From positions 1 through 38,396 of the forward strand of contig JANQQM010000169.1 of NCBI GenBank assembly GCA_028289365.1: a stretch of 38,396 bases of DNA, in the 5' to 3' direction. Numbering within the stretch: the first letter of the stretch is position 1; each line of letters starts with the position of its first letter. The stretch comes from Salaquimonas sp. Lineage in GTDB: Bacteria; Pseudomonadota; Alphaproteobacteria; Rhizobiales; Rhizobiaceae. Positions 34,479 through 38,396 of this stretch are shown here, in pieces. Both the position numbers and the translations under genes were made by a program. The notes below the pieces were generated by a model. The model was not told the origin of the DNA. It did not search any database and worked only from the letters and a program-made list of their open reading frames with translations.

Positions 34479-35090
34479 TCATTCTCCAAAAGCCGCAGCC
34501 ATCCACGAACTACGGGTCAGTTTGAAGTGTTCCAGCTTGTGCATCTGGCCGAGGACCTTGTTATAGGCCTGGCCGGATTTCCAATACTGGCCGCCGCACT
34601 TAACAATGACCGCCCGCGAAGACGGGTTGTCCCGCCGGCAAGACATCATCAATTCGTTGCGATCGGTGACCTTGAAAAAAAGATCAACGAGGGCGCGTGC
34701 GGCCTCGGTTGCAAAGCCCTTGTTCCAGAACGGTTCGCCAATCCAGTAGCCAATGAACGGAAATTCGTAGCGATCATTGTCTTCATGAAGACCGCAGCAC
34801 CCCATGAATACGCCGTCTTCCTTGTTTGTGACCGCGTAAACGCTACCACCCCCGGAGCCGCTTTTCATACGTTCCAGAAATTCCCGTGCATCTGCCGGAA
34901 AATAAGGATGCGGCATTGAACCAAGCATGCTGGCAACAGACAGGTTGTTGGCCAACCGCACCATGTCGTCAATGTCGTCTTCGTGTAGGGGGCGCAACAA
35001 TAGCCGCCTGGTCTCAAATACCGGGCAGCTCATGATCAGACTACCGGCTGAGCCCAGGTCGAAGTCTTGGTCGAATTTTTGCATTGCCAT
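34479..35090 (-). CDS. GNAT-family acetyltransferase (RimJ-like)
   Basis: A 203-residue acetyltransferase of the RimJ/RimL-like branch. The pattern FETRRLLLRPLHEDDIDDMVRL at the start (key residues TxRLxLR), GYWIGEPFWNKGFATEAARAL in the acetyl-CoA site (21 residues at about 116-136, key WxKGxAxEA) and SCRRDNPSSRAVIVKCGG are family hallmarks. Start at 35090 has GGAG 7 bases upstream, stronger than the internal ATG at 35033. Being between rpmA and obgE, it might modify a ribosomal protein, but this is inference. A strong terminator lies directly before its Shine-Dalgarno. Confidence 0.9.
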   Translation of the reverse strand: MAMQKFDQDFDLGSAGSLIMSCPVFETRRLLLRPLHEDDIDDMVRLANNLSVASMLGSMPHPYFPADAREFLERMKSGSGGGSVYAVTNKEDGVFMGCCGLHEDNDRYEFPFIGYWIGEPFWNKGFATEAARALVDLFFKVTDRNELMMSCRRDNPSSRAVIVKCGGQYWKSGQAYNKVLGQMHKLEHFKLTRSSWMAAAFGE

Positions 35091-35103
35091 CGGATTACTC
35101 CGG

Positions 35104-35142
35104 TTAAAAAAATGGGGAGTTGGCGTCCCATCTCCCCATTTT
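35104..35142 (-). terminator. Terminator of the rplU-rpmA operon
   Basis: An 11-bp stem AAAATGGGGAG / CTCCCCATTTT (35109-35119 and 35132-35142, 12-base loop) is followed on the - strand by a run of seven T. It lies 75 bases after the rpmA stop. Only 14 bases separate its T-run from the GNAT start, and the GGAG site of that gene is inside this space. Confidence 0.88.
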
Positions 35143-35216
35143 CCGGTTTTTCCGGTAAGTGGCTTGGCTGTTGCCTTGCCGGGTCCTTGAGACGCCGGCT
35201 TGTTATTTCATCCGGC

Positions 35217-35483
35217 TTATTTTGCGGCTTCCGCCGGCACCACGTTCACGTAAGTTCGGCCATTTGCCTTTTTTGCAAAGTCCACCTTGCCGTCTGCTGT
35301 CGCAAACAAGGTATGGTCCTTGCCCATTCCGACATTATTGCCCGGGTGCCATCTTGTGCCCCGTTGACGGATAATAATGTTTCCGGGAACGACGATTTCG
35401 CCACCAAATTTCTTCACGCCGAGGCGTTTGGATTCTGAATCGCGTCCGTTCCGTGACGATCCGCCTGCTTTCTTATGTGCCAT
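35217..35483 (-). CDS. rpmA: 50S ribosomal protein L27
   Basis: An 88-residue ribosomal protein at the peptidyl-transferase centre. The sequence [20 protein letters not shown] then LGVKKFGGE and IIVRQ-type core ([13 protein letters not shown]) is invariant for the family. No N-terminal cleavable extension of the kind seen in Firmicutes is present. AGGAGAGACTCTT precedes the ATG. It follows rplU by 27 bases. Confidence 0.98.
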   Translation of the reverse strand: MAHKKAGGSSRNGRDSESKRLGVKKFGGEIVVPGNIIIRQRGTRWHPGNNVGMGKDHTLFATADGKVDFAKKANGRTYVNVVPAEAAK

Positions 35484-35510
35484 AAGAGTCTCTCCTTTTT
35501 ACTTGGCGGA

Positions 35511-36302
35511 TCAGGACGCCAGTTTCTTTGCCTGATCACGCCAGTCGGAAATTTGTTCTGCGCTGAACGGCATGGCTTCATCAATGCGCTTGATGTCCGC
35601 AGCGGTCAGCTTTGCAAGCTGGGCAAATGTGGTTAGCCCCTGCTCGTTCAGCTGCTTCATTGCAACCGGGCCGATGCCCTTGACCTTGGTAAGGTCATCG
35701 CCCTTGCCCTTCGGCGCGGCGAAAAGTGTTTTCGCTTCCGATTTGGCAGCCGGTTTTGCGGCTTCCTTCTCCTTGGCCGGCTTTGCCGCCTCGGATTTGG
35801 CCTTGGCGGGTTTCGATTCAGCCTTTGGTTCCGGCTTGGCTGCCGGTTTTCCCGCCGATTTTACCTTCGCAGCGGGTTTTTCCGCCGCTGGTGCCTTTGT
35901 TTCGGCTTTCGCGGGGGCTTCAGCTTTTGCAGGCGCTGCCTTGGCCGGTTCAGGCTTTTTCTTGGCCGCTTTCTTGGTCGGCTTGGCGCCGTCGGTCAGA
36001 ATTTCCGAAATCCTGACGGTTGTCAGCCATTGCCTGTGACCCTTCGTGCGGCGCGAGTTTTGGCGGCGCCTTTTCTTGAACGAAATGACCTTGCGGCCGC
36101 GTCCCAATTCAACAAGCTCGGCGGTGACCATCGCGCCTTCGACCAGCGGATTTCCGACCGTGGTCTTGTCGCCATTGCCCACCATGAGCACTTGCGAGAA
36201 TTCGACCATATCGCCGGATTCGCCAGCGATTTTTTCAATTTTCAATATATCATCGGCGGCAACGCGATATTGCTTTCCGCCGGTTTTGATGACTGCGAAC
36301 AT
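35511..36302 (-). CDS. rplU: 50S ribosomal protein L21 with C-terminal linker and helix-hairpin-helix domain
   Basis: Residues 1-104 are a normal L21 ([39 protein letters not shown]). Residues 105-200 are a low-complexity Lys/Ala/Pro/Glu linker with repeats such as [11 protein letters not shown] and [10 protein letters not shown]. Residues 201-263 form a compact domain with [20 protein letters not shown] followed by [16 protein letters not shown], the helix-hairpin-helix arrangement of nucleic-acid or ribosome-binding proteins. The total of 263 residues compares with about 103 for bacterial L21. GAAAAGGAAA precedes the ATG. Its operon partner is rpmA. Confidence 0.95.
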   Translation of the reverse strand: MFAVIKTGGKQYRVAADDILKIEKIAGESGDMVEFSQVLMVGNGDKTTVGNPLVEGAMVTAELVELGRGRKVISFKKRRRQNSRRTKGHRQWLTTVRISEILTDGAKPTKKAAKKKPEPAKAAPAKAEAPAKAETKAPAAEKPAAKVKSAGKPAAKPEPKAESKPAKAKSEAAKPAKEKEAAKPAAKSEAKTLFAAPKGKGDDLTKVKGIGPVAMKQLNEQGLTTFAQLAKLTAADIKRIDEAMPFSAEQISDWRDQAKKLAS

Positions 36303-36554
36303 CGTTTTTCCTTTTCAGGTGTTCAGGCCGGATATCAGACTACCTTGGCGGCACGTCCGTTCCGTCTTTTTATCAGCCGGTTTCATTTTGAATGTTTTTT
36401 CGCGCGGGCCGAATAGCGTTCCCAGCGCAATAAAACAGTTGGCGCGAACAAAGTCGCGCCTGTCGGTGGTGGAAATACATTGAACACCACCAAAAAGTCA
36501 AGCGTTTCTAACTACCAGATTAACGCTGGAGCCGGTTGCCAGGTGTCGCGATAT
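36303..36554 (-). promoter_or_regulatory. Leader/promoter region of rplU-rpmA
   Basis: This 252-base gap contains a perfect 7-bp hairpin GGCGCGA-CTTTGT-TCGCGCC (36441-36460 on the - strand) about 140 bases before the rplU ATG. It also contains a 23-codon frame (36315-36386, starts MKPADKKTE) whose TGA lies 12 bases before the ATG. The frame has no visible Shine-Dalgarno. Ribosomal-protein operons are often controlled through leader structures, and this hairpin is a candidate. Promoter boxes were not identified. Confidence 0.4.
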
Positions 36555-36887
36555 TCAACCGGTCGGCGGCGTATAGGCTGCGACGGCTTTCTGGGCATGG
36601 GACATTGCGTCCATTGCTTCAGCACTCGTCATAAGTTTGGTGGTGGCCCCTGCGGAAAATGCACCGCCGGCTGCGACTGCCAAAGCGGTTGCTGCTGCGG
36701 TCTTGTCGTCAGGAACTTCGATAATGACGACAATATCTTCGCTTCCAAAGGCAAAAAACATCGAGTGCAATTTGCCGCCCATGGATTCAATCAGATCCTT
36801 TGCAGCCTTTTCACGGTCTTGCGGATTTTTGACCATCGCCTGGATCGATTCGACCGAATAGCGCCCCTGAAACATGTAATAAGCCAT
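36555..36887 (-). CDS. GYD-domain protein
   Basis: A 110-residue protein of the GYD family, a dimeric ferredoxin-like barrel group without established activity. It begins MAYYMFQGRYSVESIQAMVKN. The core SMFFAFGSEDIVVIIEVPDD then TAAATALAVAAGGAF matches the family, ending in LMTSAEAMDAM. The start is firm: GGGAGGAAAGATA immediately precedes the ATG. No signal peptide is present. It lies between the pseB-like gene (78-base gap) and rplU. Confidence 0.85.
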   Translation of the reverse strand: MAYYMFQGRYSVESIQAMVKNPQDREKAAKDLIESMGGKLHSMFFAFGSEDIVVIIEVPDDKTAAATALAVAAGGAFSAGATTKLMTSAEAMDAMSHAQKAVAAYTPPTG

Positions 36888-36965
36888 TATCTTTCCTCCC
36901 TGTTTTTGAGGATGATAGATAGGCTAATGCTTGTCGGTCAAATTAATTCGCCAGGAACAGTGGTG

Positions 36966-37976
36966 TCATATCTGGAAATCAGGTTCGACGTGATCCCGGA
37001 TCAATCGGCGTAATTCATCGACTTCCAGAAACTTGCCGTTGTCACCGCTGTGATAGTGGAACCCTTCCTTTACCGGCTTGACAGATTTGTCGTCTCTATA
37101 GGCATTGGTGAATACATTTCCGGTAGCGGGCAGAATTGCATAGTAGTCACCAAGGTCCACGGTGTTTTGGCTATCGGAGGGAACAATCATCTCCTCGTGG
37201 ATCTTCTCTCCCGGTCGGATGCCGACCAGCGGGGTCTTGCACTCCGGGCCAATTGCCTGGGCCAGATCCGAAATTCTGTAACTCGGTATTTTTGGCACGA
37301 TAATCTCACCGCCCAGTGTATTTTCGATCGACCACATCACCATATCAACGGATTGTTTGAGCGTGATGGAAAACCTGGTCATCTCTTCATGGGTGATCGG
37401 CAGTTCGCCGGTTTCCCGCATTTTGAGGAAATATGGGATGACAGACCCTCGGCTGCCCATAACGTTGCCGTACCGGACGACCGAAAATCTCAGTGGCCGT
37501 TTGCCGACGATGTTGTTTGCCGCGACAAACAGTTTGTCCGAGCAGAGCTTCGTCGCGCCGTAGAGATTTACCGGCGCAGCAGCCTTGTCGGTGGAAAGTG
37601 CGATAAGCTTGGTAACATCGGAATCGAGGCAGGCCTCAATCAGATTTTGCGCACCCAGCACATTTGTCTTGATGAATTCGAACGGATTGTATTCGGCGGC
37701 AGGTACCTGTTTCAGGGCTGCCGCGTGTACCACGACATCAATGCCCTCCAGGGCACGGCGGAGCCGCTTTTCGTCTCGCATGTCGCCCAGAAAGTATCTT
37801 ATTCCCGGATATTTCGCGTGGGGAAAACGCTGCGACATCTCAAACTGCTTCAGCTCATCGCGGGAAAAGATTACCAGCCGCCGTATTCCGGGATAGCGGG
37901 CAAGAAGTGTCGCGGCAAACTGGCTTCCGAAAGAGCCGGTTCCGCCCGTAATCAATATGGATTTGTCTTCCAGCAT
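36966..37976 (-). CDS. pseB: UDP-N-acetylglucosamine 4,6-dehydratase (inverting), PseB-like
   Basis: A 336-residue SDR-superfamily enzyme of the PseB/FlaA1/CapE group. The NAD-binding ILITGGTGSFGSQF is at 7-20, then AAALKQVPAAEYNPFEFIKT at 85-104. D130 and K131 in LSTDKAAAP and Y139/K143 in YGATK are the catalytic set. It converts UDP-GlcNAc to the 4-keto-6-deoxy sugar with C5 inversion, the first step in pseudaminic acid or related capsule and O-antigen sugars. The start is the ATG at 37976; an in-frame TTG at 38039 is less likely. Other pse genes are not seen, so pseudaminic acid synthesis is not proven. Confidence 0.87.
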   Translation of the reverse strand: MLEDKSILITGGTGSFGSQFAATLLARYPGIRRLVIFSRDELKQFEMSQRFPHAKYPGIRYFLGDMRDEKRLRRALEGIDVVVHAAALKQVPAAEYNPFEFIKTNVLGAQNLIEACLDSDVTKLIALSTDKAAAPVNLYGATKLCSDKLFVAANNIVGKRPLRFSVVRYGNVMGSRGSVIPYFLKMRETGELPITHEEMTRFSITLKQSVDMVMWSIENTLGGEIIVPKIPSYRISDLAQAIGPECKTPLVGIRPGEKIHEEMIVPSDSQNTVDLGDYYAILPATGNVFTNAYRDDKSVKPVKEGFHYHSGDNGKFLEVDELRRLIRDHVEPDFQI

Positions 37977-38114
37977 GGCTGTGTGAGGTTTCCTGTCTGT
38001 GATTGAGCTTTTTTCTATTTTGCCGGGCAGCTTTATCAACGGATTAGCGGTATTGAAAGCCCTGTTTGCGTTGGCGCTGGGCGGAGCGAATACAATTGAA
38101 GCGATACGCTGCGT

Positions 38115-38396
38115 TCAGGATTGGTTTGGGAAGAGTTCGTCGATGCGGCCTGTCGTTCGATAAACAATCAATCCGATCAACTCTTTGACAGTGATTGCGG
38201 TTTTGAGGAACTGCTCGGCAGATGAACCGGTCAGATAGGGAAACACCAGTTTGTCAGCGCGAAAGTCGGCAGGAACGGGGATGACATTTACGCTTGCCTT
38301 GCGGAAGCAACCAAGTGCGCGCGGCATGTGAAAGGCGGAAGTTACCAAGAGAAAGGGGCCGGTTTCATTTTCGTCAATCATTTCTGCCACATAGGC
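38115..38396 (-). CDS. YdcF-family (DUF218) protein, 5' partial
   Basis: The C-terminal 93 residues of a YdcF/SanA/ElyC-type envelope protein. The frame is open to the right edge. The segment FLLVTSAFHMPRALGCFRKA then VIPVPADFRADK is the typical C-terminal half of the DUF218 fold, whose active-site region is in the missing part. It ends 138 bases before the pseB-like gene on the same strand. Members are linked to peptidoglycan precursor or polysaccharide biology; the exact role is unknown. Confidence 0.82.
   Translation of the reverse strand, partial: AYVAEMIDENETGPFLLVTSAFHMPRALGCFRKASVNVIPVPADFRADKLVFPYLTGSSAEQFLKTAITVKELIGLIVYRTTGRIDELFPNQS

Noticed and set aside
37050-38006. A 318-codon open frame on the + strand opposite the pseB-like gene
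   Set aside because: It lies entirely antisense to a well-supported dehydratase, has no recognisable domain or Shine-Dalgarno, and its composition is that expected of a reverse-complement shadow.

Overview
The window is chromosomal housekeeping DNA of an alphaproteobacterium, most likely of the Hyphomicrobiales (Rhizobiales) and possibly a marine or host-associated lineage. I base this on gene order and protein types: zapE-mdh-sucCDAB-MAPEG-SDR-lpd, then xerC, transaldolase and priA beside the F1 ATP synthase operon, then rppH/yibQ/ctpA/envC/rlmH/rsfS/nadD/proAB/obgE/rpmA/rplU. Other pointers are an Ala/Lys-rich N-terminal extension on AtpD and a long C-terminal extension on L21. GC content looks moderate by eye. 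I see no tRNA, rRNA, CRISPR array, insertion sequence, prophage or integration site. Genus and species cannot be named from this sequence.

Layout. Bases 1-334 hold the end of an AprI/Inh-like inhibitor gene, then zapE. Bases 1544-12142 form the TCA-cycle block on the + strand: mdh, sucC, sucD, sucA, sucB, a MAPEG membrane protein, an SDR oxidoreductase and lpd. Together these encode malate dehydrogenase, succinyl-CoA synthetase and all three subunits of 2-oxoglutarate dehydrogenase. Bases 12165-15466 are on the - strand: a small secreted protein, a TraB/GumN-like protein, xerC and a small transaldolase. From 15598 the + strand carries priA, a duplicated membrane protein and the F1 operon atpH-A-G-D, a small Cys-rich YHS/TRASH-like gene, then atpC.

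From 24062 to the end every gene is on the - strand. In transcription order from the right these are a YdcF-like fragment, pseB-like dehydratase, a GYD-domain protein, rplU-rpmA, a GNAT acetyltransferase, obgE-proB-proA-nadD, rsfS-rlmH, envC-ctpA, yibQ-rppH and a second GNAT. This side is rich in cell-envelope, ribosome-assembly and proline/NAD biosynthesis functions. The right edge (pseB-like and YdcF) appears to be the border of a surface-polysaccharide region.

No dedicated defence system or new mobile system is visible. The unusual signals are smaller: a 63-residue metal-binding-type protein translationally coupled to atpD inside the ATP synthase operon; a hairpin inserted between a perfect Shine-Dalgarno and the sucA start; a repeated TTACGYTTACGTAAA operator in the mdh promoter; an L21 fused to a helix-hairpin-helix domain; a dyad around the likely obgE promoter; and a two-lipoyl-domain SucB.
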